Shown here piece by piece: positions 43,645 through 53,197 of a DNA stretch of 64,000 nucleotides. Position 1 is the stretch's first letter, and each line of letters starts with the position of its first letter. Position numbers and translations under genes: made by a program. Source of the DNA: Putridiphycobacter sp965230485 (GTDB lineage: Bacteria > Bacteroidota > Bacteroidia > Flavobacteriales_D > Crocinitomicaceae); the NCBI GenBank assembly GCA_965230485.1, contig CBDDLA010000001.1, forward strand, positions 3,224,001 through 3,288,000, given 5' to 3'. The notes under the pieces were generated by a model. That model did no database searches, had not been told where the DNA came from, and worked only from the letters and a program-made list of their open reading frames with translations.

Positions 43645-43786
43645 AGTAAATTGTATACGCAACCAACAAATGGCGATTTTATTTTTCAAAATTAATAAAA
43701 ATGATCACCTGTCTGAAAAGATTAATTGGCTATCTTAACACCTTTGTTTACTCAACTAAAACGTAAAAATACACCTAATATTATCC

Positions 43787-44236
43787 ATGTCAAATTTTGA
43801 ATTTAAATCGTTTGATGAATTAAAAAACACAGAATTGTATCAGTTATTAAAACTAAGAACTGATGTTTTTGTTGTGGAGCAAAACTGCCCTTACCCAGAG
43901 CTGGATAACAAGGACTTGCAAGCCATTCATGTCTTTCGTTTTATAGATAATGATATTGTTGCGGTAGGCAGAATTTTGCCGCCTGGTACATCTTATGACG
44001 AGTGGTCCTTAGGAAGAATAGCTACTCATGCCAATCAAAGAGGAAAAGGATTGGGAAGAGATTTAATGAATAGCATTATGCAATATATGTCAATAAAGCA
44101 TCCTGATGCTTCTATCAGGATTTCAGCACAGTCTCATTTAGAAAAGTTCTATTCAGAATTTGATTTTTCTCCAACAGGCAAATCGTATTTAGAGGATGGA
44201 ATTCCACACATAGAAATGCTTTTTAAAAAGCACTGA
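43787..44236 (+). CDS. ElaA-type GNAT acetyltransferase
   Basis: 149 residues matching ElaA: FKSFDELKNTELYQLLKLRT N-terminus, VFVVEQNCPYPELDNKD and the acetyl-CoA loop GRIATHANQRGKGLGRDLM. The acceptor is unknown. Followed by an ABC exporter operon but with a 37-nt gap. Confidence 0.93.
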   Translation: MSNFEFKSFDELKNTELYQLLKLRTDVFVVEQNCPYPELDNKDLQAIHVFRFIDNDIVAVGRILPPGTSYDEWSLGRIATHANQRGKGLGRDLMNSIMQYMSIKHPDASIRISAQSHLEKFYSEFDFSPTGKSYLEDGIPHIEMLFKKH

Positions 44237-44273
44237 GGTAATTCTTGGCAAAGAATTTGTAAACTTGTACGTC

Positions 44274-44915
44274 ATGAAAATTACTTTTAAAAATGTAATT
44301 CCTGAACCGTTAAAAAATGAAACCCATGCTAGTCATTCCGTTTGGAATTCTTGTTTCGAACTAAAAAATGACATATTTTATATTTTAAACGCATCTAGTG
44401 GAAAAGGAAAATCTACTTTTTCAAATATTATTTACGGTTTAAGGCATGATTTTTCTGGACAGGTTTTTTTTGACTCAGACGAAATTAATCGTTTAGATAT
44501 AAATGATTGGTCAAGTTTAAGAAATGACAAAATAAGTGCTGTATTTCAATCTCTGGAGCTATTTCCCAATTTAACGGTTATGGAAAATATTGAGGTGAAA
44601 AATAGTTTGACCAATTCTAAAACAGATGAAGAAATAAAGGGAATGCTTCAGCATCTGGGAATTGAGAAACAAATGCATCAAAAGGTAGCTAATTTATCTA
44701 TGGGGCAGCAGCAAAGGGTCGCTATTATTCGTGCTTTATGTCAACCGTTTAAATGGTTATTGCTAGATGAGCCTTTTAGCCATTTGGATAATGATAATAT
44801 CAAAAAAGCCTTGGAGTTAATTCATAAAGAAGTGAATAAAAACAATGCCGGCACTATTTTAACAACACTAGGGTCAGATTATAACATTTCGAATTATTCA
44901 GAATTACTCTTATGA
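44274..44915 (+). CDS. ABC transporter ATP-binding protein
   Basis: 213 residues from the ATG at 44274 (a TTG at 44265 is in frame but less likely). Walker A is ASSGKGKST (first Gly replaced by Ala, near residues 38-46). Then Q-loop SAVFQSLELFP, signature LSMGQQQRVAIIRAL and Walker B WLLLDEPFSHLD. The LolD/MacB-like sequence energises the permease encoded next, with which it overlaps by 4 nt (ATGA). Probable export or extraction of lipoprotein-like or peptide substrates; unknown. Confidence 0.9.
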   Translation: MKITFKNVIPEPLKNETHASHSVWNSCFELKNDIFYILNASSGKGKSTFSNIIYGLRHDFSGQVFFDSDEINRLDINDWSSLRNDKISAVFQSLELFPNLTVMENIEVKNSLTNSKTDEEIKGMLQHLGIEKQMHQKVANLSMGQQQRVAIIRALCQPFKWLLLDEPFSHLDNDNIKKALELIHKEVNKNNAGTILTTLGSDYNISNYSELLL

Positions 44916-46117
44916 AAAATTTAAGCAAGATATTGAGTAATAAGAGATGGTCTAAGCAATTGTTGTTAAGCATTTTTGGATTGGGGTTAGGTTTAATTAC
45001 CAGTCTTCTTGCCATTATAATCATTACTGATATTCAAAATGTCACTCAAACAGAAGCTGACCTGATGGGTGATAACACCCTGGTTATTCAAAAGCATGTC
45101 AGTACAATGACAAGCTTGGGAGCGAATAATACATCTTTTACTGAAAACGACATAAAAGACCTGAAAAGTAAACCTTTTATTTTAGAAGTAGCACCATTTA
45201 AAACAGCCCATTATGAAGTGGGCATCTCTGAAAATCCAGGAGATGGATTACCTGGGTTTTATGCAGAAATGTTTTTGCAATCTGTTCCTAATTCTTTTCT
45301 TGATAATTTGAATAATGAAGAATGGATATGGCAAAACGAAGACGACATTGTTCCAATTATTTTACCTCGCGATTTTCTCACATTAGTTAACTATGGTATT
45401 GCACCAAGTAAAGGGTTGCCGCAAATTTCAGAGGAATTAATTAAAACGGTTCGATTGAGATTGCATTTAAGCGGTTCTGGAAAAAAAGGAATCGTTTTGG
45501 GTCAAGTAGTTGGTTTTTCTTCTAAAATTAGTTCAGTTTTGGTACCAGAATCATTTATTGATTTCTCAAATCAAAAATATGGGAATCGAACTGCTGCGCA
45601 ACCAAATCGCTTGTTAATCAAAACAAAAGCTAGTTCTTTTGGTGAACTTAATGATTTAATGTCTTCAATGAATTTAGATATTTCTGAGTCCGACCTAAGT
45701 GTAGCAAAAATTAGCACCTTTTTGATACAAATGATTGGTGTTTTTTTAGTTTTTGCCATGGTCATTTTAGCACTGTCAATCATGTCTTTTGTACAATATC
45801 TACAAATGCTACTTTATCGGATTAATACTGAAGTTAGTTTGCTAATTAAGTTAGGTTATACACCAAAATTATTAATCGGAACGTTTCAGCAAAAATTCTT
45901 AAAAATCATACTAATCATTACTATCATTTCAATACTTGTTGCATTTATTGTAAAATGGTTAGTCATCAATCCAGTACTTATTAGTTTAGGTTTATACTTA
46001 AGTTATTTCGGATTACTTTTTGGAATACTATTTGTAATATTGTTGATAGTTGGCTGTATATTCCTTTTACGACAAGTACTTCTAAAAACTATCTTAAAAA
46101 TATTTAAAAAGGGATAA
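44912..46117 (+). CDS. ABC transporter permease, FtsX/MacB-like
   Basis: 401 residues with the four-helix FtsX/LolE plan: one N-terminal helix (about 15-40), a large periplasmic domain (about 45-265), and three C-terminal helices (about 270-300, 330-355, 365-395). Translationally coupled to the ATPase. Such type VII ABC systems transmit mechanical force rather than transport through the membrane. Partner and substrate unknown; a secreted thioredoxin gene follows. Confidence 0.87.
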   Translation: MKNLSKILSNKRWSKQLLLSIFGLGLGLITSLLAIIIITDIQNVTQTEADLMGDNTLVIQKHVSTMTSLGANNTSFTENDIKDLKSKPFILEVAPFKTAHYEVGISENPGDGLPGFYAEMFLQSVPNSFLDNLNNEEWIWQNEDDIVPIILPRDFLTLVNYGIAPSKGLPQISEELIKTVRLRLHLSGSGKKGIVLGQVVGFSSKISSVLVPESFIDFSNQKYGNRTAAQPNRLLIKTKASSFGELNDLMSSMNLDISESDLSVAKISTFLIQMIGVFLVFAMVILALSIMSFVQYLQMLLYRINTEVSLLIKLGYTPKLLIGTFQQKFLKIILIITIISILVAFIVKWLVINPVLISLGLYLSYFGLLFGILFVILLIVGCIFLLRQVLLKTILKIFKKG

Positions 46118-46203
46118 AACGTTAATTTTTTGTTAAACTAAAAACCACATATCACTTATCTTCGTCTTTTTTTAAAAGAATCGATTTATATAATATTAAA
46201 CCA

Positions 46204-47736
46204 ATGATCAAAAAATCACTTTTAACAACAATAATACTGATTGCTTGCAGTTTTGCAAGTCATTCACAAGACATAAAATTTAAAGTAAATGGGCTGAAAG
46301 ATACCATAGTTCATTTGGTGAAGTATTCAGGCAAAGGGATGTATTATGCCGATACGGCAAATGCGGTTAACGGCGTTGTAAAATTTGATGGTAAAAAACA
46401 CAAAAATGGCGTATACGCTCTGTTTTTGCCCGACCAAAGGTATTTTGATTTTATTCATGATTTTGAAACTATCGATATTGAAGTGTCAGATATCAATGAT
46501 TTAATTGGGTCTTTAAAGGTGAAAAAGTCGAAAACCAATATCGCTTTTTTTGATTATATCCATTTTATGACCGATCTAAAGGAGCAAGGTGCTGAGTTAA
46601 GTAAAGAACAAAAAACGGCTGATAAAAAGAGAAAAGATGAAATTACAGCTGAATTAACTGGACTCAATGATGCAGTAAAAGATTATCAGAAAAAAATGGT
46701 TAAAGACCATGATGGTACTTTGTTATCTGATATTATCAATTTATCAATTGATGTTGAATTACCTGAGGCGCCAAAAGATGAAAATGGTGTAATTACCGAT
46801 TCAAGTTATGTGTATCAATATTTTATTAATCATTACTGGGATAATGTTAATTTAAAAAATGATGCCATTGTAAGGACACCGGTATTTTTTAAAAAATTAG
46901 AAAAATATTTCTCTAAGACAGTATTACCTCAAATTCCAGATACATTAAGCCTTTATGCTGATAAACTAATAGCAAAAACAGATGATTCTAGCTTTTTGTT
47001 TCAATTCATTGTTGCGCATGTCACGTCAACGGCTGAACAATCAGATTTAATGGGGATGGAAAATGTATTTGTACATATGGTTGACAAATATTATTGTACA
47101 ACACCAACAAGAACTACCTGGATGAGTGAAGAAAATCTTGAGAAAGTTTGTGGAAGAGCTACTGAAATCAGAGCAACCTTAATTGGAGCAACTGCTCCTA
47201 GGCTGTGTTTACCAGATTCAACAGAAAAAAACTGGATCGATTTGTACAAAATTGATTCCGACTATAAAGTCGTATTCTTTTGGGAGCCAACATGTGGACA
47301 TTGTAAAAAAGCTGCACCAAAACTACAGAACTTATATGAGAAAAAATTTAAAGAAAGAGGGATCGAAGTTTATGCTGTTGGTAAAGCCATGGGAGGTGAT
47401 TTTGAAAAGTGGAAAGCGTTTATTGCGACTCATGGATTGAGTTTTATTAATGTTGGGATGACAAAATCTGTATATGAGGAAGCTCAGGAAAATGCCTATT
47501 ATATCATTAAGAATAATAATACAACTCTGGAGAGCTTAAATTATACCAAGACCTATGATGTGGCTTCTACACCAAGAATATTTGTTCTAGATAAGGACAA
47601 TAAGATTTTATTTAAACGAGTTTCTATCTCTCAATTAGAAGAAATTATGGATAATATCCAAGGGATGAAAGATGCCGAGAAATTATACCCAATTTCTGAA
47701 GAAGATCCTGAGGATAGACTTCGGGCTAATGAATAA
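46204..47736 (+). CDS. Exported TlpA-like thiol-disulfide protein (DUF4369/DUF5106 type)
   Basis: 510 residues: signal peptide (to HSQ, about 22), an N-terminal beta domain of the DUF4369 kind (about 24-115), a helical DUF5106-like middle, and a C-terminal thioredoxin fold with FFWEPTCGHCKKAAP (CxxC around 363-366) and cis-Pro segment ASTPRIFVLDKDNKIL. Periplasmic redox role is expected. The last 25 residues are acidic. It is 86 nt after the permease and followed by a strong bidirectional terminator. Confidence 0.85.
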   Translation: MIKKSLLTTIILIACSFASHSQDIKFKVNGLKDTIVHLVKYSGKGMYYADTANAVNGVVKFDGKKHKNGVYALFLPDQRYFDFIHDFETIDIEVSDINDLIGSLKVKKSKTNIAFFDYIHFMTDLKEQGAELSKEQKTADKKRKDEITAELTGLNDAVKDYQKKMVKDHDGTLLSDIINLSIDVELPEAPKDENGVITDSSYVYQYFINHYWDNVNLKNDAIVRTPVFFKKLEKYFSKTVLPQIPDTLSLYADKLIAKTDDSSFLFQFIVAHVTSTAEQSDLMGMENVFVHMVDKYYCTTPTRTTWMSEENLEKVCGRATEIRATLIGATAPRLCLPDSTEKNWIDLYKIDSDYKVVFFWEPTCGHCKKAAPKLQNLYEKKFKERGIEVYAVGKAMGGDFEKWKAFIATHGLSFINVGMTKSVYEEAQENAYYIIKNNNTTLESLNYTKTYDVASTPRIFVLDKDNKILFKRVSISQLEEIMDNIQGMKDAEKLYPISEEDPEDRLRANE

Positions 47737-47748
47737 AATTATTAAGTT

Positions 47749-47778
47749 AAAAGACCTAAGAAATTAGGTCTTTTTTTT
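47749..47778. terminator. Bidirectional intrinsic terminator between convergent genes
   Basis: Perfect 11-bp stem (47749-47759 with 47764-47774), GAAA tetraloop, A-run before and T-run after. Serves both the thioredoxin gene and the polysaccharide deacetylase-like gene. Confidence 0.9.
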
Positions 47779-47783
47779 ATGAT

Positions 47784-49040
47784 TTAACTTAGGCATGATT
47801 CGTATACTTTTTGCCATCCGCGCCATTCTTTAGTATCTCCAATACTGTGATTATGCCATAAGGGTATAAATTGTCCACCAACGTTTTTAACATTGTCTTT
47901 TAATACCTCAATGACTTCAATCGCTTCCTTAGGATTTAGTTTCATATAGTCTTTTAGGGTACCATCCATAAAGGTAAAGGGAGTAATTTGTAGGCTTCCT
48001 TTTGAGTTGTTAAGAAGGTTAAAAAAGGTAAAAGGAAAAGAGGTGCCTGCACGAAAACCATAGTGTTCGGCATAGCCCATTGTGAAGTCATGAGAAATAT
48101 TTCCTTTTTCTAAGACTTGGTATGAGTCAGGTAAAGTCATTCTTAAAAAGTGTTGTCTACTTTTTTTGATGGAATGCTGGCAGATGGCCTCAAGTCTTTT
48201 TTTCTCTTTTAAAATTATATCGAGGTCAAGAAAAGAATGAAAAGAGGGGTGAATCCCGATTTCGGCATGCCTATCTAAATCTTTAATTAAACCTTGAAGT
48301 TTTTTATTTTTCCAATGATGATTTTTGTCGTATTTGCCATAATTACCTAATAAAAAAAAGACTAAAGTCGGATGTGTTTTGGCATTAGCTTTAATTAAAT
48401 CGTAATGGTCGTATGGGTCATTTAATTTTCCATAAAGTACATTTAGTCTTTCGATCAGTTGTTTGGGGCGAAATATGTTTTTGGCCATATTGGCTATGTT
48501 TCGCCAAAAGGGTTTGTACTTATAGGCCCATGCGACATCAATATCGTAAGTTAAAATTGTTTTAGATTGCCTGGTAATTGAATCGAAGTTTAGAGATAAC
48601 AGATTCCAAATGGTTTTAACCATAACATCACACCAGGGTATATGCAGCTGATTAAATTCGTACAATAAAGATTGCTTTGCTGTGAATCTGCCCATTTGAT
48701 CTCTCTTAGCATCTGTATACTCCTCATATCTGGTCAAAAAATAGAAAATGATCGCAAAGTCATCTTTTTCCTGATTAATTAACCAACGATCATTTTTTTT
48801 ATCAAAATAGACCACCCAATCAGAACTTATTTCTCTTTCTTTCAATAAGCCAGATGGGTTAATCTGTATTTTAGATTGTATTGTCTCTTTAGAATAGGAG
48901 ATATGAACTTCACCCGAAAGCGCTTGTTGATCTGTTACCAATGCATAGGGCTGTCCCTTGTCTTTAAACAAAAAATCAAGCACATAATTTAACCTTTCTG
49001 TTTGATCATCAGCAAAAATTAAAATAGGGGTATTGTTCAT
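47784..49040 (-). CDS. Polysaccharide deacetylase-like protein (DUF7033 type)
   Basis: 418 residues. A C-terminal NodB-like region has the Asp-Asp motif in LTYDIDVAW (near 167-175) and the metal-His region EIGIHPSFHSFLD (near 265-277), with an N-terminal DUF7033-like region. Putative carbohydrate deacetylase acting on cell-wall or capsular polysaccharide; the polysaccharide target is not known. Starts 1 nt over the radC stop, so the two are co-transcribed. Confidence 0.85.
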   Translation of the reverse strand: MNNTPILIFADDQTERLNYVLDFLFKDKGQPYALVTDQQALSGEVHISYSKETIQSKIQINPSGLLKEREISSDWVVYFDKKNDRWLINQEKDDFAIIFYFLTRYEEYTDAKRDQMGRFTAKQSLLYEFNQLHIPWCDVMVKTIWNLLSLNFDSITRQSKTILTYDIDVAWAYKYKPFWRNIANMAKNIFRPKQLIERLNVLYGKLNDPYDHYDLIKANAKTHPTLVFFLLGNYGKYDKNHHWKNKKLQGLIKDLDRHAEIGIHPSFHSFLDLDIILKEKKRLEAICQHSIKKSRQHFLRMTLPDSYQVLEKGNISHDFTMGYAEHYGFRAGTSFPFTFFNLLNNSKGSLQITPFTFMDGTLKDYMKLNPKEAIEVIEVLKDNVKNVGGQFIPLWHNHSIGDTKEWRGWQKVYESCLS

Positions 49041-49729
49041 TATATCAATCCTTCGTCAGCAAAGCTAAAGTAGTTATTATCGGTAAAAATAAGGTGGTCT
49101 AAAATCGGTAAATCAATGAGAGTGCCAAATTCCTTTAATTTTTTTGTCAACTTTAGATCTGCCTGGCTAGGCTTTAGATTCCCAGATGGATGATTATGAC
49201 ATAAGATAATGGCGGAAGCAGATTCTTCCAGTGCCTTTTTGAAAATTAGCTTTCCATCAGCAACAGTTCCGCTTAAACCTCCTTTTGAAATGAGAACAGA
49301 ATTTTTAATCTTGTTTGAGCGGCTTAAGAGTAAAATATGAAATTCTTCATGATTTAAATCCTTAAATATGTGGTTAATGTAGGTGTATGCATTGGCTGAT
49401 GACTTCACTATGATATTGTCTTTAGTGTCAAAACTTTTTCTTCGTCTTCCCAATTCAAGTGCCGCAACAATAGCAATGGCTTTGGCTTCCCCAATTCCAT
49501 TGAATTTTTGTAAATCTTTAATTGATAGTTTGGCTAGTTTATTAAGGTCGTTACCAACTGATTTTAAGATTTCCTGACATAACTTTACTGCCGACTTATC
49601 TTTTGTTCCTGATCCGATTAAAATGCCAAGTATTTCAGAGTTTGACAAAACAGAATAACCATGTTGCATTAGTTTTTCACGTGGCCTGTCTGCAATGTCT
49701 AAGTTTTTGATAGAAATATGTTTAGCCAT
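49040..49729 (-). CDS. radC: RadC family JAMM protein
   Basis: 229 residues: N-terminal HhH-like region (DLQKFNGIGEAKAIAIVAAL) and C-terminal JAB/MPN metalloprotease-like domain with the zinc motif HNHPSGNLKPSQADL (HxH...D). Historically called a DNA-repair protein, but its true function remains unclear. Normal length. Leads a two-gene operon with the deacetylase-like gene. Confidence 0.95.
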   Translation of the reverse strand: MAKHISIKNLDIADRPREKLMQHGYSVLSNSEILGILIGSGTKDKSAVKLCQEILKSVGNDLNKLAKLSIKDLQKFNGIGEAKAIAIVAALELGRRRKSFDTKDNIIVKSSANAYTYINHIFKDLNHEEFHILLLSRSNKIKNSVLISKGGLSGTVADGKLIFKKALEESASAIILCHNHPSGNLKPSQADLKLTKKLKEFGTLIDLPILDHLIFTDNNYFSFADEGLI

Positions 49730-49788
49730 GGGATAAATGTAAGATTCACGATTGGTTTTATCAAATTTTATAAAATAAATATGTTCAA

Positions 49789-49926
49789 TCAGTAAGCATA
49801 TGTTGCAATAATCGAAAAATTATGGGTCAAAACCTTATTTAAAATTTTCCGTACATCATACAATAAATGATTATATTGACGGAGTTTTTCGGGATTGTTT
49901 TCTTGAATCGACTTGAACTGAAACAT
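49789..49926 (-). CDS. Short ORF, possible small protein
   Basis: 45 residues if started at Met 49926 (MFQFKSIQENNPEKLRQYNH...), ending IIATYAY. An upstream in-frame Met at 49992 would overlap the start of the divergent ABC gene. Sequence looks protein-like (charged helix, then strand), but no family is recognised and there is no ribosome-binding or promoter evidence. Could be a remnant. Confidence 0.35.
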   Translation of the reverse strand: MFQFKSIQENNPEKLRQYNHLLYDVRKILNKVLTHNFSIIATYAY

Positions 49927-49948
49927 TAAAATATAAAACGCTAATTGA

Positions 49949-52900
49949 ATGAGCGAAAGAATACTTAAAGCACTGATGCAACTCTTCTCCATAATTGCGA
50001 GAGTTGATGAAGATATTGATACTGAAAGTCCATCTACGAAAGGAGCTGGTCGTGAAATAGTAAAAGAATTTTTAGGTCAGGAGCTTAATTCAAGAGACGT
50101 TGAGGCATACCTTGAACAATTTGATAATTTCTTAATTTCTTATCAAGGAAAAAAGAAGCGCAAGGATGGCAAACAAAAAAGAACTTCAGTACATTCGGTT
50201 AAGGTCCTTAGAATCTGTACCGATATCAATAAGGAATTAGCGCAAAATCAAAAAATTATTGTGTTGATTCGGATACTTGGCTTTATTTATTCGAACGATT
50301 CAATTGCCGAGCAAGAACTTGAATTTGCCGAAACGGTTGCCAATACGTTTAATATTCCGCAAGAGGAGTATCAAGCCGCCAAAAAGTTCGTAGAGGCCAG
50401 CGCAGGAGACCGAAGAGATGAATCTGACATGTTGTACGTGACCTCTGAAGAAAAAGAGTCGTTTAAAAATGCGAAACATATTTTCTCTAAAGGTCTAGAA
50501 GGAGAGATTCAAATACTCAACGTTAGAAGCGTTAATTTATACTTTTTCAAATACCTTGGAGAGTCAACGCTTGATTTGAATGGTCAGGCCATTACACCGG
50601 GCTGGCAAATTATATTTAACAGTGGCGGATCTATTCGATCTTCAAAAGTACAGCCAATTTATTATTCTGATGTTATTAGTCGCTTTTTGTCTGACGAAAC
50701 AGCTGCCAAAGTGGTATTTAAAACAGAAGCGATTGAGTACCGATTCAAAAATAATAAGCTTGGTTTGCACGAGTTTAATTTTTCTGAGGAATCAGGGAAA
50801 TTATTAGGTATAATGGGAGGTTCCGGAGCAGGTAAATCGACATTATTAAATGTACTTAACGGTAATTATGTGCCTTCGAAAGGTAAGGTGACCATTAATG
50901 GTATTGATATCCATCACGAAAAAGATAAGATTGAGGGGGTAATTGGATACGTTTCTCAAGACGACTTGCTGATTGAAGAATTAACTGTGTATGAAAATTT
51001 ATTTTACAACGCGAAGCTATGCTTTGGTAATTTAAATGATCAACAAATTGCAAAGCGGGTTTTAAAGCTTTTGACTTCGTTGGGACTATATGACAGTAAA
51101 GATTTAAAGGTTGGTAGCCCATTAGAAAAAACCATTTCAGGAGGTCAAAGAAAACGACTTAATATTTCTTTAGAATTAATTAGAGAACCGTCTGTTTTAT
51201 TTGTAGATGAACCTACTTCTGGATTGTCATCAAGAGACTCAGAAAATATAATGGATTTACTAAATGAGTTATCCTTGAAAGGAAAGCTTATTTTTGTGGT
51301 GATTCATCAGCCTTCGTCCGACATTTTTAAGATGTTCGACAAGCTATTAATTCTTGATCAAGGCGGTTATCCAATTTATAACGGAAATCCCGTAGATGCG
51401 GTAATTTATTTCAAAACATTGATCGGACACGTTAATTGTAACGAGAGTGAATGTGTTGAATGCGGTAATGTTAATCCTGAACAGATTTTTAATATCATTG
51501 AATCTAAGGTAGTAGATGAATATGGTAAACAAACTACCAATAGAAAAGTAGCTTCAGTTGAATGGAATCAGGATTATCGTGAAAAACTGGAGCCAAAGGT
51601 TGAACCAAGCAATACAGAAACACCATTACCAGACCGAATTTTTAAAATTCCGGGATTTGTTAAGCAATTCAGAACTTATTTTATCAGGGATGTAAAATCA
51701 AAATTAACCAACAGACAATACATGTTTATCAATATGTTAGAAGCACCAGTTTTGGCTGCTTTTTTGGCATTTTTCTTAAAGATGTATACAGTAAGAGAAA
51801 ATGAATTGGAATATGTGTTCAGGGAAAATCAAAATGTACCAAGCTACTTATTTATTGCTGTAATTGTCGCTTTATTTATTGGGTTAACGGTTTCAGCAGA
51901 AGAAATCATTAAAGATCAAAAAATATTGAAGCGTGAATCGTTTTTAAACTTAAGTAAGGGATCTTATTTATGGTCAAAAATAAGCATCATGTTTTTGATA
52001 TCTGCTATCCAAACCTTCACGTTTGTGCTAATCGGTAATTGGATATTAGGCATTCAAGGCATGTGGATGTCTTATTGGATTATTCTATTCTCTTTATCGT
52101 GCTTTGCAAATGTATTAGGTTTAAATATTTCAGCTACATTTAATTCAGTCAAGGTCATTTACATACTCATTCCGTTAGTTATCATCCCTCAATTATTATT
52201 TAGTGGAGTAATAGTTAAATTCGATAAAATTAATCCTATGTTTAATAGAGAAGACTCAGTACCATTGATTGGGAATGTGATGGCTTCTCGTTGGGCATAC
52301 GAGGCATTATCAGTTGAGCAATTTAAAGAGAATAGCTTCAATAAGCATTTGTATAAGTATGAGAAAGCCAAACAAATGGCAACTTGGAAAAAAGATTATT
52401 GGCTAAAGGAGTTGAGTACAAAACTTAATTTTGTAAACAATAATTTGGATAATCCTGAAAAAAAGAAAGAAGTTGAAAATGATTTATTGGTACTCAAAAA
52501 TGAGCTGGCAAAAGAACAAACGTATTATAGATTGCCATCAGAGCCTATATGCGAAGGGTGTGTCGAAAACTTAAGTATTACAAGTTTTAAACCAGAAACC
52601 TATCAAGCGATTAATCAATATTTCGAAGGGAGCTTAAAAAATAAGTACAAAGTTATTGTTGATAAAAATAGAACGTACGTTGATAAGGTAAAGACGGCAT
52701 TAGTAGATCGAGATGGAAAAGAGGGCTACATTAAAATGTTTGACGATTACCACAATGAGAGCCTTGAGCAGTTTGTTACCAATAAAATTGAGTTAGATAA
52801 AATAAAGGAATACAATGGCGTACTAATTCAAAAATCTGGTCCAGTTTACCGCGACCCGGTAGATAAAAGTTTTTTTGGTGCTCAATTCTATGCTCCAACT

Positions 52901-53059
52901 AAACGGTTTTTTGGCAAGCTCATTCCAACGTTTTGGGCTAATATTATGGTGATTTGGAGTATGGTGTTAATACTCGTTGTCACCCTTTATTTCGATTTCT
53001 TTAAAAAAATGCTAAAAATGTTTGAGAATTTTTCGTCAAGCCTATTTAGTAAAAAATAA
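49949..53059 (+). CDS. ABCG-type transporter with N-terminal TerB-like domain
   Basis: 1036 residues, domains in order: TerB-like helical domain (about 1-150, with LMQLFSIIARVDEDID and LIRILGFIYSNDS), an FHA-like beta region (about 185-240), an ABC ATPase of ABCG type (Walker A MGGSGAGKST near 286-295; signature SGGQRKRLNISLEL; VLFVDEPTSGLSSRDS), a Cys cluster (CNESECVECGNVNPEQIF), then membrane helices near 600-780. A large extracytoplasmic loop and a last helix near 1005-1025 follow. Probably a half-size exporter that homodimerises. Substrate unknown. Divergent from radC; tRNA-His follows. Confidence 0.85.
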   Translation: MSERILKALMQLFSIIARVDEDIDTESPSTKGAGREIVKEFLGQELNSRDVEAYLEQFDNFLISYQGKKKRKDGKQKRTSVHSVKVLRICTDINKELAQNQKIIVLIRILGFIYSNDSIAEQELEFAETVANTFNIPQEEYQAAKKFVEASAGDRRDESDMLYVTSEEKESFKNAKHIFSKGLEGEIQILNVRSVNLYFFKYLGESTLDLNGQAITPGWQIIFNSGGSIRSSKVQPIYYSDVISRFLSDETAAKVVFKTEAIEYRFKNNKLGLHEFNFSEESGKLLGIMGGSGAGKSTLLNVLNGNYVPSKGKVTINGIDIHHEKDKIEGVIGYVSQDDLLIEELTVYENLFYNAKLCFGNLNDQQIAKRVLKLLTSLGLYDSKDLKVGSPLEKTISGGQRKRLNISLELIREPSVLFVDEPTSGLSSRDSENIMDLLNELSLKGKLIFVVIHQPSSDIFKMFDKLLILDQGGYPIYNGNPVDAVIYFKTLIGHVNCNESECVECGNVNPEQIFNIIESKVVDEYGKQTTNRKVASVEWNQDYREKLEPKVEPSNTETPLPDRIFKIPGFVKQFRTYFIRDVKSKLTNRQYMFINMLEAPVLAAFLAFFLKMYTVRENELEYVFRENQNVPSYLFIAVIVALFIGLTVSAEEIIKDQKILKRESFLNLSKGSYLWSKISIMFLISAIQTFTFVLIGNWILGIQGMWMSYWIILFSLSCFANVLGLNISATFNSVKVIYILIPLVIIPQLLFSGVIVKFDKINPMFNREDSVPLIGNVMASRWAYEALSVEQFKENSFNKHLYKYEKAKQMATWKKDYWLKELSTKLNFVNNNLDNPEKKKEVENDLLVLKNELAKEQTYYRLPSEPICEGCVENLSITSFKPETYQAINQYFEGSLKNKYKVIVDKNRTYVDKVKTALVDRDGKEGYIKMFDDYHNESLEQFVTNKIELDKIKEYNGVLIQKSGPVYRDPVDKSFFGAQFYAPTKRFFGKLIPTFWANIMVIWSMVLILVVTLYFDFFKKMLKMFENFSSSLFSKK

Positions 53060-53065
53060 AATAAT

Positions 53066-53073
53066 TATATTTG
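53066..53073 (+). promoter_or_regulatory. -7 promoter core of tRNA-His (TATATTTG)
   Basis: TATATTTG matches TAnnTTTG exactly, 50 nt before the tRNA 5' end. The -33 region has no clear TTG. Confidence 0.5.
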
Positions 53074-53123
53074 CCCTCCCAAATAGGGGGAATTGCTAAC
53101 TTCGATTCGTCGAGGCGCAGATG

Positions 53124-53197
53124 GTAGTTGTAGCTCAGTTGGTTAGAGCACCTGGTTGTGGTTCAGGGGGTCGTGGGTTCGAATCCCATCTTCTACC
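53124..53197 (+). tRNA. tRNA-His (anticodon GTG)
   Basis: Cloverleaf read by eye. G-1 (53124) pairs with C73 (53197), the tRNA-His identity pair. The D-arm is GCTC-loop-GAGC; the anticodon stem CCTGG/TCAGG surrounds GTG at 53159-53161; the T-arm GTGGG-TTCGAAT-CCCAT is intact. CCA is not encoded. The acceptor stem has GTAGTTG against CTTCTAC: pairs 1-4 and 7 are good, but positions 5:68 and 6:67 are both T-T. A terminator hairpin begins 9 nt after the end. Confidence 0.9.

Noticed and set aside
47183..47440. 85-codon ORF inside the thioredoxin gene
   Set aside because: Shadow frame; the overlapping thioredoxin domain with WEPTCGHCKK is clearly the real one.
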